DNA from: Gaeumannomyces sp. JS-464
Taxonomy: Eukaryota; Ascomycota; Sordariomycetes; Magnaporthales; Magnaporthaceae
Direction: 5' to 3'
Length of the DNA: 64,000 nucleotides
Assembly (NCBI GenBank): GCA_002197995.1
Contig: NGZR01000001.1
Coordinates: forward strand, 2,046,001-2,110,000
The notes under the pieces are model-generated. The model had not been told where the DNA came from. It worked only from the letters and a program-made list of their open reading frames with translations, and did not search any database. Made by a program: the position numbers and the translations under genes. Below, piece by piece: positions 1-11,900 of the stretch (its first letter is position 1; the number at the start of each line of letters is the position of its first letter).

Positions 1-1895
1 TCCGCTGCCTCTCGCTCGAGAACGTAGTGGCAGTGTTCGAGTATGCCATGTCCGAGTCGCGCATCATCTTCGTCTCTTCCCACACGGCCATGCTGCACCT
101 CGCCTGCCACGCCCTCGCTAGCCTCCTCTACCCACTCAAGTGGGCTAGCGTCTTCATCCCGGTGCTCCCAGCCCGCCTGCTGCAGGCTCTCGACGCGCCC
201 TGCCCCTACATCATCGGGATAGAAAAGCGGTACGAGAACATCGTCCTTCCCGACGACGACTACGTCCTGGTCGATCTGGACAAGGACACGATCGATGCGA
301 CAGCACAGCCGATCCGCTTGCCGCGCCAGAACCGCCGCAAGCTCCTGTCCCTGCTCCAAGCGGCCGCTCCGCACGCGCTGAGGTACGGCGTGCACCAGGG
401 ACCTCCTCCTTACGCCGTCGAGTCCTTTCCCTACGACGGATTCTCGGCCGAGAACCCGTCCATCTTCACCTCGACTCCACCCAAATCCAGTCTTAACAAA
501 TGGGTCTCGCAAAACTCGGCAGCGTTTGGTGACGCCGACCCGTTGTCGCCACCAAGGCCGCCCCTGTTCAACGCGTTTGTGCACTCCAAGAACGAGCTGT
601 CCAAGGCGGAGCCGCCGGGAACGGCCAGATCCAGCAAAAACAGCCCGCCATCGTCGCTGTCTCCCGTGTCGACGCACTTCCCACCCATGCCCACGACGCC
701 TGTGTCGAGGAGCGACTCTGGGTTTGCCGGCTCGGCGGTGCTGCGCGAGAAGCGGTCGACGCACTTTGACGAGAAGTCGCGGCGCAGCTCCTCGTTCGGC
801 GTGGACGTCGGGCGCGGCCCGCTGCACAAGCCCAGCCTCCCGATACTCAACGGACACGCGCAGAGCCTCTCAGTCTCGGCCATCTCGATAGACTCGCAGT
901 CGTCGTTCGGCGGGTATGCGCCGTCCACATACGCGCAGTCGACGCTGGCGGCGTCGACGGTGATGCCACAGATGCTCATGCAGCCGGTGCACAGCACAGA
1001 CACTACCATCTGGGTCGAGGGCCACTGCTTCAACTGGACCCCCGGGGAGACGAGCCCAACGTGCGACATCTGTGACGACCGGTGCGAGAGCGACGACCTG
1101 TTCAAGTGCGCGGGCTGCAACTGTCTCTCGCACGGCCGCTGCCTGTCGGTGGCCTGCCTGGTCTGCCCTGCCGCCTTCGACGCCGACCGAGTCCGCGCCG
1201 CCTTCGTCCGGTGCCAGGCCAGCCTGCTGTATACCTATCGCAAATATCTCGTCCGGCCGAGCAGGGAGCAGAAAGCCAACGGCCAGCTGTCCGCGTTCGA
1301 CATGCAGGGCTTCATCAGAAGCCTGCCGCACGAACAACAGGAGTACATAGTGATGATGAGGGAAACTCAAGGTGAGTTCTCAGGTTCATTCACCATCATC
1401 CAGCCATGACACAACGGCCATATCGCTGACATTAGATACTCCTCTTTACCTGCAGCTTTCAACGAGTTCATCCACGAGCGGGAGCGTATACCTCCCAGCA
1501 ATCCGGAGATCCGGCTCTTTGACGAGATCATCCTCGCAAAGAAGGCGCGTGGCCGTCCGGCCCTCGGGTCGCTCTCGCGTCTGTCCATGATCCGGGCGTC
1601 GCACGCGGCGTCGGGGGCAGGCCATCTGCTCGGGCCGCCCAGGATTCCCGTAGGGTACCTGGGCGACACAACGGACCACATCTGGCGGACGGCGTCGGTG
1701 CCCTTGCCCAACGCCAAGTTCCCCGGCGACTACCGATCGGTCGTCACCCGGATTCCTACGAGGCTCGACCCTTCACTGATGAAGGAGCCACGGGCGATCC
1801 AGGGGGTGCCGAGGTCCGAGCAGCGCGGCAGCCGGGGCTTGATCCGAAAGCAGGTACCCAGCACGCTGAGCGCGACGGCCCAGAGTCCTGGCTAG
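1..1895 (+). CDS. DENN-domain protein, 3' part (5' end outside window)
   Basis: The reading frame is already open at base 3, upstream of the GTG at 27, so the true start lies left of the window. The first residues match the core cDENN domain (LENVVAVFEYAMSESRIIF, then a PLKWASVFIPVLP segment). A long Ser/Pro-rich linker follows, then a Cys/His cluster resembling a C1-type zinc fold (HCFNW, CDICDDRC, CAGC, HGRC), then a dDENN-like tail. A phase-1 intron at 1372-1455 (GTGAGT...TGCAG) joins MMRETQ to AFNEFIHERERIPP; the stop is TAG at 1893-1895. DENN proteins are usually Rab guanine-nucleotide exchange factors acting in membrane traffic. That role is inferred from the family, and the Rab partner cannot be told from sequence. 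Confidence 0.85.
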
Positions 1896-3074
1896 ATTCT
1901 TGTTGTTCGTTGAAGTAAAAGAAAGCAAAGGTGATCTGTTTTTACCTTATGTCTTTGCCTCTTTCTTCTTCTTCTCTCTTGGTCTTCAAACTTCCCCAAA
2001 CCACTATCGTGTCGTCTGCGCTCCCCTGCTTTAATGTTGGAAAGTCCTTTTTTTTTCTTCTTTTTTTTCTTTTTTTCTTTTGGTATAGTGAACCCCGGCC
2101 GTTCAGGCCGCCAGATTGTTGTGGAAGAGGTAACCCTCTAGGCCCTCTCTTGGCTTCGTCGATGATGATGTACAACAGCACTGGGAAGACGGCAGCGGTG
2201 AAGAGTGGTGATGAAGCGTGTGGGGGACATGCTGTCAATGGATGCCTAGCCACGCGCCATCCTCGTGGGCGCTTCTGGCTAGTCGCCAGGTCACATGCTC
2301 CCTCCCTCGGGTTTAATAAGTCAGGTTGCTACAAATGGCGTATCATGTAAGGGCAGGGAAAATGGAGGTTCTTTCGGAGTACATGGAGAGGAGGTTGTCA
2401 TATTAGCATCATAAACGCCTTCCCGCCATATTTGGATGTGCATGGACATTGGCAGAGGTATTAGCAACAAACGGATGATCCGGATCTATTTTTTGTTTCT
2501 TGGCTAAACAAATAATGGCATATATTTACCTGCACGGAGCCGTCGCTGTCGTGGCTATTAGAATCACTGATGCTGCATGTCAAAGATGTGTATAGCTCTT
2601 GTCAGCGGTACCTATGCATGCTGCTTTGACCATGCTTCCTCGCGTCCCGCTGCGTCTGCCCCTTTTTGTTGGGCGGTTTCTTTGTGACAGGTAGGTTTTC
2701 TTGGGTTTGCTTTCATCCGAACAAGCCAATACGCCCTGAACTCAAAAAAAGCGCCCTACCGCCGTGAACTCCGATCTACGCCCTGTTTCCGCCGCAGGTG
2801 ACAGGATCTATGACTGTGCCAGATGGCATCCCCTGGGAGTAAGGGGAAGGCAACTAGAAAGAAGAAAGCGAAGGATAAACGGTAGTAAGGCAAGAAAAAA
2901 AAATAAGGGTATAAAAATACTGGCCGTGTCTCGTGATACAAAAGGGGTATAGGTGCGCCTGCCTACGAACCGCGCAGGCTCGAGACCGCTGCGAGACCAA
3001 CTTGGACGATGGCCCCCGGGGCGGATCGGGATATCTCTGTGAGCTACCATGATTTGCACGCTTTCCCTCCTCCT
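1896..3074. other. intergenic, no gene seen
   Basis: Convergent 3' flanks of the DENN gene and YPI1. The stretch holds T-rich tracts near 2045-2080 and short A runs near 2895. Open frames here are short, overlap on both strands and resemble no family I recognise. Confidence 0.6.
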
Positions 3075-3838
3075 TCATGTCCTAGCGGGCGCCGGACCCC
3101 CGCCATCACCACCGCCGCCACCGCCGCCGGGAGCCCCTGCCCCGTCGGCGCGCGGCTTGGGCTTGGGCACCTTCTCGTAAGCGTTGGGGCTGGGCCTCCT
3201 GCGGCGGCGGCGGCGGCGGCACCCGCCGCCGTCTCCGCCTCCGTCCTTTGCGCCGTCATCGCCGCCGTCCCTGCCCCGGCCGTGGCCGCAGTCGTCCGAG
3301 TGCCTGTGGTGGTTGTGGTGGCGACGCGCCGGCTTCTTCCTGCCGCCGCCGCCGCCGACGGCCTGGGCCATGTCGCCGCCGCGCGTCGAGTCGTCCGAGT
3401 CGGTGTCCGAGTCTGATGATGACGACGACGAGGACTCGTCGCTAGACGAGTCGACGCCGCGGGGGCCGTGGTAGATGCAGCAGACTGGATTTGGTTTTTT
3501 GGTGGGCATTGTCAGCAGGGGTTGGCGAGAAGAAGAAGAACAAGAAGAAGCGAGAGCAGAGGCAGGCAGGCAGGCAGGCAGGCAGCACACATACCCTTGG
3601 ACGACTTGCGCCCCAGACCCTCGTTGTCGACCACGCCCTCGGCCCACTGAACCGACCGGCCGGACGAGGTGGGGGCGCCGCGCAGGCGCAGGATGGGCGT
3701 CGCTGCGGCTTCTCCTGTCGTCGTCGCCGGCGGCGGCGCGGGTGTTGTCTCCGTCATGGTCTGGGTCGTCGCCGTCGCCGCCGAGCGCTGCTGGGTGCGA
3801 GGCCCCGACGGGCCGGCGCTGTATTGGCTCGAGGCCAT
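3075..3838 (-). CDS. YPI1: Type 1 protein phosphatase inhibitor/regulator Ypi1 (inhibitor-3 family)
   Basis: Two exons, 3838-3595 and 3484-3075, with a phase-1 intron (GTATGT at 3594, CAG ending at 3485). Splicing gives about 217 residues. The intron splits the family signature: VQWAEGVVDNEGLGRKSSK in exon 1 continues as VCCIYHGPRG in exon 2. This segment carries the PP1-contacting region of yeast Ypi1 and human PPP1R11. The remainder is a Ser/Asp-rich acidic stretch, then basic and glycine-rich low-complexity sequence ending in a poly-Gly tail; this GC-rich part explains the many antisense open frames. The product is expected to regulate Glc7/PP1 in the nucleus. There is no frameshift. Confidence 0.9.
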
Positions 3839-4524
3839 GGCTGACTTGGTTTTTGTTGCCGGGAGGTGAGGTAGAGGTAGAAGAACCCAGGGTGGTCTAC
3901 TGCGGCGGCGGCAGGGGAGGATAGATGATAGACCCTGTTCGTTCTGTTGCTACTAGAGGATGGTGTTCGATTTTTGCAGAGGATCGAATGTTATATGAAA
4001 AAAAAAGGCAGCAATAAATAAAACATCATATTAAAAAAAAAAAAACAGACGCCCATAGAAACACCAACACGACACAAACACACAAAGAACCACTAGCAGG
4101 TAGCGCGCCGCAGCAGTCTGTGGAATGCTCCCGTAAAGGTTGCAAGCTGCGCTGTCAAAACCCCCCCGCGTCGGACGGCCAGCCCACCAAAGAGAATGAC
4201 GTGTGGTGCCTGTTCGCCTGGGGGCGTTCCACTGGGGTGGGCTGAAACCTTGGGCCGGGGCTCCAGAGCCGAGCGCTGTGAAGGCCAAGACTTTGGCTGC
4301 CTGCCAAGCCGGCACATCACCGAAGCCTCCTCAAAAGTCACTTTTGATTTGATTGGATGTGGACGACTCGATTGCTTCGAAAGGATCCGTCCAGAACAAG
4401 TACGAGCCCAGGGTTGATCATTATGGGGATCTTGTGTTTATATATACATTCTAAATATATACATTGACATGCTCCTTACTTTATCGCACAGTTTAGTACA
4501 CGACATGGTCCCCGTAAGCCAAAA
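3839..4524. other. intergenic: YPI1 5' flank and GEP3 3' flank
   Basis: Contains the YPI1 upstream region and A runs near 3998-4044. The small open frames at 4030-4420 lie on both strands and show no recognisable protein. Confidence 0.5.
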
Positions 4525-6764
4525 TCACGCACCCGCCGTGGCCGCCCGCTTCGCCGCCTTGGCCCTCTTCTTGTCGCCCTTCATACTCCTCCTGGGCCGT
4601 CCTTTATCCGGCTTGCGAGGCAAGCAGCACAGACTCGCCTTCATCGGCGGTCGCGCGCTCACAAACCTGCCCTCGGGGGTATACACCTGCACCATTGGCC
4701 AGTTCACGTCGTCGTCGTCTTCTTCCGGCACGTCGTCCTCGTCTTCCCGGACCTGTTCAGCAGCCAGGGCGTCTTCCTTGTCGCCCGGCTCCGAGAGGTC
4801 TAGAGTCTGCCGGATCTCGTCTCCGCTGCGTCTCTTGGATCTCAAGACCTCTCTGGGCTTTCCTCCACGCTTTCTCGGGATCAGCTGCTTTTTCCGTACC
4901 TGCACCGTCAGCTCCACCCAGCCGACCCCCTCGATGAGGATGTCGATCCCGAGGATGCGGAAGGGCAGGCGGTCCAGCGGGATGTTGCCCGCGTCCCTGG
5001 CCGTCAGCGGGCCCGCGTACTCCTTGGTCACGTCCCAGCGGAGCTCGTAGGTGCCTGCGAGCTTGGTCGTCTCGGCCGCCCTCTCAATCGCTATGTTCTC
5101 CACGTTGATCTCGCCTGTCTGCCGCTGCACCGCTATCGCCTTCTTCGTGCTTGTGAGGTGCACTTTGAGCGGCACGAATGACCATGACAGCATACTTTGC
5201 CACGACGACTCAGGCGTGATGCGGATGAAGCCCCCTATCAACAAGGACTTGTCCGGCCCGATCACTTCCCTTGTCGGCCGGATGTGATTACTCATAATCA
5301 GCGACCGGTGGTGCTCCGGCTTGACATACTGCTCCAGTCGTGAGCGCTGCAGGCCAGGGAGGTCGATCAGCTCGCCTTTGCCGTTGCCAAACGGCACCCG
5401 GATCGGCGATGCCGTGGTCCCGGGCAGCGACGAAACGAGCGGCATTTCGGGAAAGTCCGTCTCGCGGCGCGCGGGCGGGAGCAGCGAATATTCGTCAAGC
5501 TCTTCCACCTCATCCTCTTCCGCTTCCGGGGCCGCCTCGGGAGGGGGCAGCAGCTCCGCCATGGCCGACTCTCTCAAGTCGCGGCCCTGAGAGTTCGCAT
5601 CCAACGGCACCGTTATCTGATGCTTGGACAGAGGCTGTCCCATGGTGCCCTTGGGGAAGACGACGTGGAACAGGCGGCTTTTGCCGACGTTGGCCTTGCC
5701 CACGAACCAGCAGCCGCCGCCGCGCTTCCAAATTTCTCTCTGGAGCTCCTGAGTCCACCAGCCGCGCCGGGCGCTCACGCAGTGCACGTTGCCCAGGCGG
5801 ACGCGGCGGCCGCGCCTGCCCAGGGCCTCGCGCAGCGTCTCCCTGAGGTAGCTCATCATGCCGTCAACCAACTGCTTCTTGCGCGCCAGCAGGTCCGAGC
5901 GCGTGATGACGAAGCTGATCTCGATCTTGCGGTCCTTGTAGAACCGGCCGCTCCTGGACCGGCGGTTCTGCGACCGCAGCGGCATGGCCTCGAGCAGGCT
6001 GTGTATGTTGGGGAGCAGCGACATGGGGAAGTCGGCCGCGTCGATGACGTGGTAGACGTAGTTGTACTTGTACGGCGACTCGTTTATCGTCTCACGCAGG
6101 GCCTCAAGGCTGGGGTGGAAGATGGGCGCGCCCTCCGAGTGGTGTATCAAGTTGTGGCAGCGATCACAGAGGGGCGGAGGCAGGTCTGGCCGCTGCTTGG
6201 GCTTATGATTGGAGAGGTCTGACGTGAGGGCAGCGACGTTCACCCCGAGCTTTCTAGCTTCTCGGGCTCGACGGCCTGCAGGGCCGCCTTGACTATCAAA
6301 TCCTCCTTCTCGTGTCTCGTTAGGACATTGGGCGGCGGTGTTTCCAGGCCGCTACACAGCTTGACATCTTTCCTTTCAGGGTTATAGTAGCCTGGCCGGC
6401 CTGGCGTAACGGTCTGCGTGAGGGCGCCGCAGCCGGTGCACTGAGGCGGCAGGCCAGACAGGACCTCACGTGCCCGCGCCAGCTTCAAATCATTGTCGAG
6501 CCCCTCTGTCTCTCGGCGTGGTGTTGCTTCCAGACTGTGAGCCCGGCGCACCTCCAGTCTGTGTCGCAGGAGAGCACCTTGCGCAGGCGTACCTCTACGC
6601 TGGCGCTGCCTGCAGACCAGCGGGCGGCGATGGCCCAAAGAGAGGCAGGCGGAAGAGAAGCCGCGGACGGCTGGACAGAGATAGAGCGGGGCCGCCTGGG
6701 ACAGGAGCGCCGTCCTCCGCCCGCTAGAACCAAGCGATGCCCTGAGCCATGCTGCCGACTGCAT
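4525..6764 (-). CDS. GEP3: Mitochondrial YqeH-type circularly permuted GTPase (Gep3/Mtg3), one-base frameshift
   Basis: Two overlapping frames make one protein. The first, 6764-6240, has an Arg-rich presequence-like start and the first zinc half-site CTGCGA (residues 109-114). The second, from 6243 to 4525, has the second half-site CDRCHN and then the permuted GTPase order: TRSD (G4), CVSARRG (G5), GKANVGKSR (P loop), DLPG (G3). The frames meet in a four-G run (plus-strand C run 6243-6246); one more base there gives a continuous 746-residue protein. No plausible intron spans the junction. The family supports mitochondrial small-subunit ribosome assembly. It is head-to-head with MRP49, another mitoribosome gene. 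The frameshift is either a sequencing error or a real lesion; the intact 572-codon downstream frame favours error. Confidence 0.85.
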
Positions 6765-7210
6765 GCTGCAGTGGGACAGTACCCAGCTCTAGGGAAAGGG
6801 AAGAAACGGAAAAGAATTGTGTTTTACAACGAGATATCCATGAGCAAAGATCAAAGATCACAAGCTGTCGCATCTTAGAGAAAAAAAGAAAAAGTGCAAC
6901 GGCCAATGACGTTCCCCCAACCCACAATTGGTGGGTCACGTCTCCCCTGCACGACCAGCTCCGCACCAATCGAACGGGTGCTTCTCCTTGTGCCGCGCTG
7001 GCGGAGACCCCTGCAGGAAAAACTGCTGCCCTGGTCGCGGGACAAAGCAAGCGGCAGCGGCACCTCCCCCACGCCCTTCCAAGACGGAAGCCGACCACGA
7101 CGACGCCGAAGCCCCCGACCTGCCGGCCACGAGAGCAGCTTCGGACCGCGTACCGGAACCCAATTGGCCAAATCCCGAGGGGCCGGTGAGCCCTCGCGCA
7201 GTCTTCCAAG
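6765..7210. promoter_or_regulatory. Shared upstream region of GEP3 and MRP49 with several CCAAT boxes
   Basis: The 446 bp between the two divergent starts contain CCAAT at 6903-6907, 6966-6970 and 7160-7164, and ATTGG at 6927-6931 and 7163-7167. The copy at 6921-6935 sits in a near-palindrome (CCCACAATTGGTGGG). CCAAT boxes are bound by the Hap2/3/5 complex, which often controls mitochondrial genes in fungi. Binding here is inferred only from the motif. Confidence 0.4.
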
Positions 7211-8199
7211 ATGGTCTCGGTCGTGAAGCGCATGCGTGCGCTCAAGAACGTATGTTCCCCCGCGTTTCCCCTTTTCTTCACTAGTCCGTTTATACATCGT
7301 GATGCTGACTTATGGAACTATAGAAGGTACAATTTCCCGTCCTCCAGCTCCGGGCAAGCTCTCCGCCGCTGGCTCCTGGCAGCTAACCACAAGGCGCATC
7401 CCCAGCTATACGCCCTCAAATTCGGCCCAGGAGGAGCCGTCCTGCCGGCCAACATCACCAGGATACACATGGAGTTTGGCATCAAAAACGACAAGGGCCA
7501 TGTCGGACCAACGTACGCAAAAAACGCTGCTTTCCGGACGACACGCCCCGTCCCTAATCTCTGAGCTGACGCTCCTCCTCTCCCGAATGTTGTAGGAAAT
7601 TCTGGCGCGACAACCTCCCGAGGTTAAAGTACTGGAACCCTTCGGTCCCCATGGTGGTCAACAGGACACGCGACAACGAAAAGCCCGCTACCATGTCCAT
7701 CTACCTGCGCCAGTCCGCCCCCGGCTCGAGCAAGAAGAAGGCCGCCGCCGCCGCCGCCACTCCCACTCCTAGCCCCACCACCACGACCACAACCACAACC
7801 ACAACCACAGCTTCACCCTCTACAACACCAGAAACGACCTCGGAGGCAACAGCAGCAGCGACAGAAGCCAAACAAAAGCAGGCCGCCAGCCGCTCCGCCT
7901 GGGACGGCAGCGCGCAGGCCCCGCCGCCCGTCGAGGGCGAGCGCGTCGTCACCATCGACATGACGCACATGCACTCGGACGCCATCCTGGCCGAGCTCGT
8001 CACCAAGACGGGCGCCATCCCCGTCAGGCCCGGGCCCGAGGACGAGGAGGACATGGCCGAGCTGGCCGCCGTCAGGCGGCAAGGGGACGCCGACCGCGCC
8101 CTCGTGCGCGACTACATCCAGAAGCAGAGGCGCGAAAAGGCCCTGCTCGAGCGCGCCAGGAAGGAGGCCGACGCCATCAAGGCTGCGAACGCCATGTAG
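7211..8199 (+). CDS. MRP49: Mitochondrial large-subunit ribosomal protein mL61 (Mrp49)
   Basis: Three exons, 7211-7249, 7406-7512 and 7596-8199, give 249 residues. Intron 1 starts GTATGT and ends CCCAG; intron 2 starts GTACGC and ends TGTAG. The spliced start MVSVVKRMRALKN joins LYALKFGPGGAVLP, ITRIHMEFG and then KFWRDNLPRLKYWNP, the L51/S25/CI-B8 thioredoxin-like domain of Mrp49. The rest is a Thr-rich linker and a charged helical tail (MTHMHSDAILAELV, then KQRREKALLERARKEAD), typical of longer filamentous-fungal versions compared with about 137 residues in yeast. An alternative acceptor at 7321-7323 leads to an early stop, so 7405 was preferred. It shares an upstream region with GEP3. Confidence 0.85.
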
Positions 8200-8906
8200 A
8201 CGGCACGAGGGTCTGGTTGGGGAACATCACGCGGCATGATGTGGTAGCAGCAAATCAACTGCCGCCTGGGATGCGGTCGGCACTGTGGGCGCAAGGTAGA
8301 GGGGCTTTCAAAGCCCCTCGTGCGTGTATCTACTACTCCTTGTATAAAAGAATATGTGGCCGATCTGTCATGAAAACCACCCTCCGCTGTTTAGTAACGG
8401 CAGACTCCTACCTACATACCACACTATCCTGTCTTGAGGTCATTTGTAGGCTAATCTTAGCAAAAATGAACGAAAAGCGGCTGTCTCTGTTGATGGTATG
8501 TCGATGCTTGTTTTTCTTTCTTTGGTTTTTTTTTATGTAACAATGTTCATGTCTTCTTCCTTCGTAACAAAACTCCTGGGTTCAAAGATGCAGTCCGCTC
8601 CAAATAGTGCATAAGGATGGATAAGCAAAGACGTAAGTTAGGACTCAGCCATCGATAGAATGCTGGGCTGGAACTGGGTGCTGACAGTGGTTCTTCGGAA
8701 CCATCAATCAATGAGTACAATATATCGAATCAGAAAGAACGCTTTCGACTGCCCATTGGAGTCAACATTATTCGACCAAACCTTGTCGTATCTTCTCGTC
8801 CGCGTATCGGACAAATACCCCTGTTTGCGTTGGCTGGAGATGGTGCACCAGCGAGGTAAGATGAATCAAGCGTAGCTTTCAGGAAGAAAGCACCTAGACT
8901 CTTCCT
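8200..8906. other. intergenic, convergent 3' flanks
   Basis: Lies between the ends of MRP49 and the HECT ligase gene. There is a T-rich stretch near 8511-8533. The short open frames have no recognisable content. Confidence 0.5.
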
Positions 8907-11900
8907 CTACTTCAGGCCAAAGCCCTCGCTCTCGTGGACCGCGTCCCAGAGCATGCGAGCCAGCTTCTCCTTGGACCCGTACCGCCAGAGCGTCAGAGTG
9001 TTGAAGCAGGTTCGGGCTGTGGGTATCGTTCACAGTCATCTCCGAGGCAGATCAGTCGGATCACCAGAGAGGCAGCCCCCGTGGCGGGAATTCGGTCACT
9101 GCCCGTGATGAAGACGAGCAGCTTGCGTTGTTCTGACGGAGAGGCCTCCTCGAGCAGCTCCCAGAACCAGCGCACTGTCGGCTCCGTGTCCTCGGCGTCG
9201 CCACTCCAGCCCTCGTAATCAGCTGCCGTTCGCAGCGCGCTTATGTCCAGCGATTCCGCAGATCCTCTGACCAAGAGCTCGATCTCTTCGGGTCTAAACA
9301 GCGAGAGAGCGTTCCCGCCGCACACCGTGAAGAATCCACGCTTGAATGGGTCGAACTGCCGGGAGACGGCCGTGTCCAGGAGATATCTAACGTAGAGATC
9401 CACGTACTCCCTCCTGTTTGAGTTGGTCACCGGTTTGTTTTCGCCACCTGGCGTTAGGGGCACCCTTTCGACCGACCCGTACTTGTCCACGTCGATGACA
9501 AAGTCTAGGCAGAAAGTCGACTCCACGTCACCGTCATACTCAAGGAGCTGTCTCAGGCCCCGAGCGAGCCGGGGTCGGAACTCTGCCAGATCATCGAGAG
9601 TGTAGGTCATGAGAGTTCTGGGGTGGGGCGATGGTGCTTTGAGCGACAGCGGGGGCGCAGCCGCGAGCAGTTTCCGGAATGCAAAAGGCGGGAGTGCAAT
9701 GTCCAGGATGGTCGAGTTGTAGATGGCAAGGCCGAGTACCACGCCCACCAGGAAATATTGGGCCGATGTCTCGAACGAATAGGGATTGAAATAACAGTAA
9801 CGTGAGTCGTCATCATAAATGAACAAGCCTGGATGTAGATAAAAGCTCTACAGTTAGACGAGTTTCCATAGAACACAAAGCCAGTCATGGGGGAGGGGAA
9901 AGCCCCGGCCTGGAAACACATACCATGATCGGGGCTGAAGACCTCCCTCACCAGAAGGAGAAACCACTCCTTCCGGAGGCCGCCTGCATCAACACCCTCC
10001 TCGCCCTTGAAAGCGATGCGGATGCCCTTCTTGATGTCTTCGCTGCCGCTGCCAATAACCTCGCTGACAGCCCTCAGACTATCCTCAACAAGACAGTCTC
10101 GGCGTACGCTAAGGTGGAGGTACTGCTCAAAATTCCCGTGACGCATGATGCTATCAAAAAAGGCGTCCCTGGCCTGTTTGTTCATCTGCCGCTTGGCGTC
10201 ATGCTCTAGGATTTGGATTTTGGCCCAGATGCTCAAGAGGAAGGGATATTGGCAGAACGAGAACCTAGCCCTTCGGCTCTCCCAGGCCTCGAAGTCGGTC
10301 ATGAGGTCCGAGTCGTCAAGGAGCGTCATGTAGAAGTCCGAGGTGGGTAGAAGCTGACCACGAGCATGAACCAGACCCTTCGCCCTGTCCATCTCGGCAC
10401 CATGCTGCGCGTTCGAGAGAGCACGCGCATTCCGGAGGGGAGAACGAAGATTGTTTGCCGCAAAGATGAGCGACATCACACGAGCAGTAGCTTTTATCTG
10501 CCAATCGTCACTGAAAACGATCTTCTGGGGAACCTCCTTTCCCTTCTTGGGCTGCCTGCCCGACTGTCCCAGGGCAGCATGGAGGGCCGCGGCTGAGCGG
10601 CCGGCCGACATGTTAGGTATGAGGCCACCAGTGACGTCGACCCTGACCTCTTGCTTCTTTTCCTTTTGCCGGATCAGACGGTATGCCAGGAATCCACCCA
10701 CAACATCCTTGGCTTCCATAAACCGAGGCTCTGGGTATCTCGCAAGCCAGTTGATGAGCTGATTGTGGCACTCGTTGGACGAGTTGGAGACCATGCCGAG
10801 GACTCGCTTGATGATTCCAGAGTGCTGACCAGCCGCAGGCCCATTTCCGCGAGTGACACCAGCTCCGCCGCGAGCGTTGTTCCTCTCCCTATCAGTCAGA
10901 CGGCCGTAATGGCCCGTGAACATCCGACACTTGGCCGAGAGGAGTGGGTTCGCTAGTATGAGTAGCAAGAATCGAAGGTCAGCCGGCTCAACCAAGGGCC
11001 GACCAGGTCGCTTGAGCAACGTTTCGGTCGCCTTGAGCAGTAACCTTTGCGCGTGCTCCTGCGCGACTAGGATCTGTGCCTCGAGTTTTCGGAGAGCGGG
11101 GTCCGCCGCCGGCTGCAGCGCCCCGGCAGCAACCATGCCGTCGTACACGGCTTTCCATGGCTGGCCAGCATTTATGATAGTGCCGTACCATTCATCCAGC
11201 TCTGCCCATTCTATGTTCAGGGACCTAGGAGTGGCAGGCACAGGCGCATCTTCAGTCCTGCCGGACGTCCCAGGCCTCGCTCGACCGGGAAAGCCACCAT
11301 CCTGTCCCCCGGTCCACCACATGCCGTTTTCCGCAAAGTCTCCCAAAAGGAGCAGCTTGGGGTCCAGCTCAGTGATCGGGCAATCGGCCTGGCTTGAGCT
11401 CGAGCCGCTACCTCTGTGGCTCTGCACATCCGGAGCACGAATTCGTCTTCGGACCTCTTCGACCTTTACCGCTGCGCTGGGATTCGACGGCCTAGGACCG
11501 CCAAAAGACGAGTTCAAAGACCGCCATGATGAGAAGCACGTGACCAAGTAGTCCTCGAGAGTCTTGAAGATTTTTCTTGGGTCTACCTCAATGCCACCAC
11601 CAGGCATCGCACACGAAGCTGGACCGCTGGGTTGTCTAGGAACCCCTTGGACGACCGGCCGTTGATCAGTATATGATGTGGAGTACGACCTCGGCGGACG
11701 GCGTCTGTCTATCGAGTCGAACGGGTCCGGTTCTTCGAGGGGGCTCTCTACAAGCCCCGGCGTATTGAAGTTGGATAACAGACGCCGTCCGCCATTGTCG
11801 TCCCGGGGTTCTGCATCCAGATCCCAGAACGCTCCTCCATGATCAGTTGGAGGAGGCATCAGCCCCTGAGGCGCCAGATTCCCACCGGCACCGGCGCGCT

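Noticed and set aside
6724..7297. Minus-strand frames upstream of GEP3
   Set aside because: They overlap the divergent promoter and the first exon of MRP49 and resemble nothing known.
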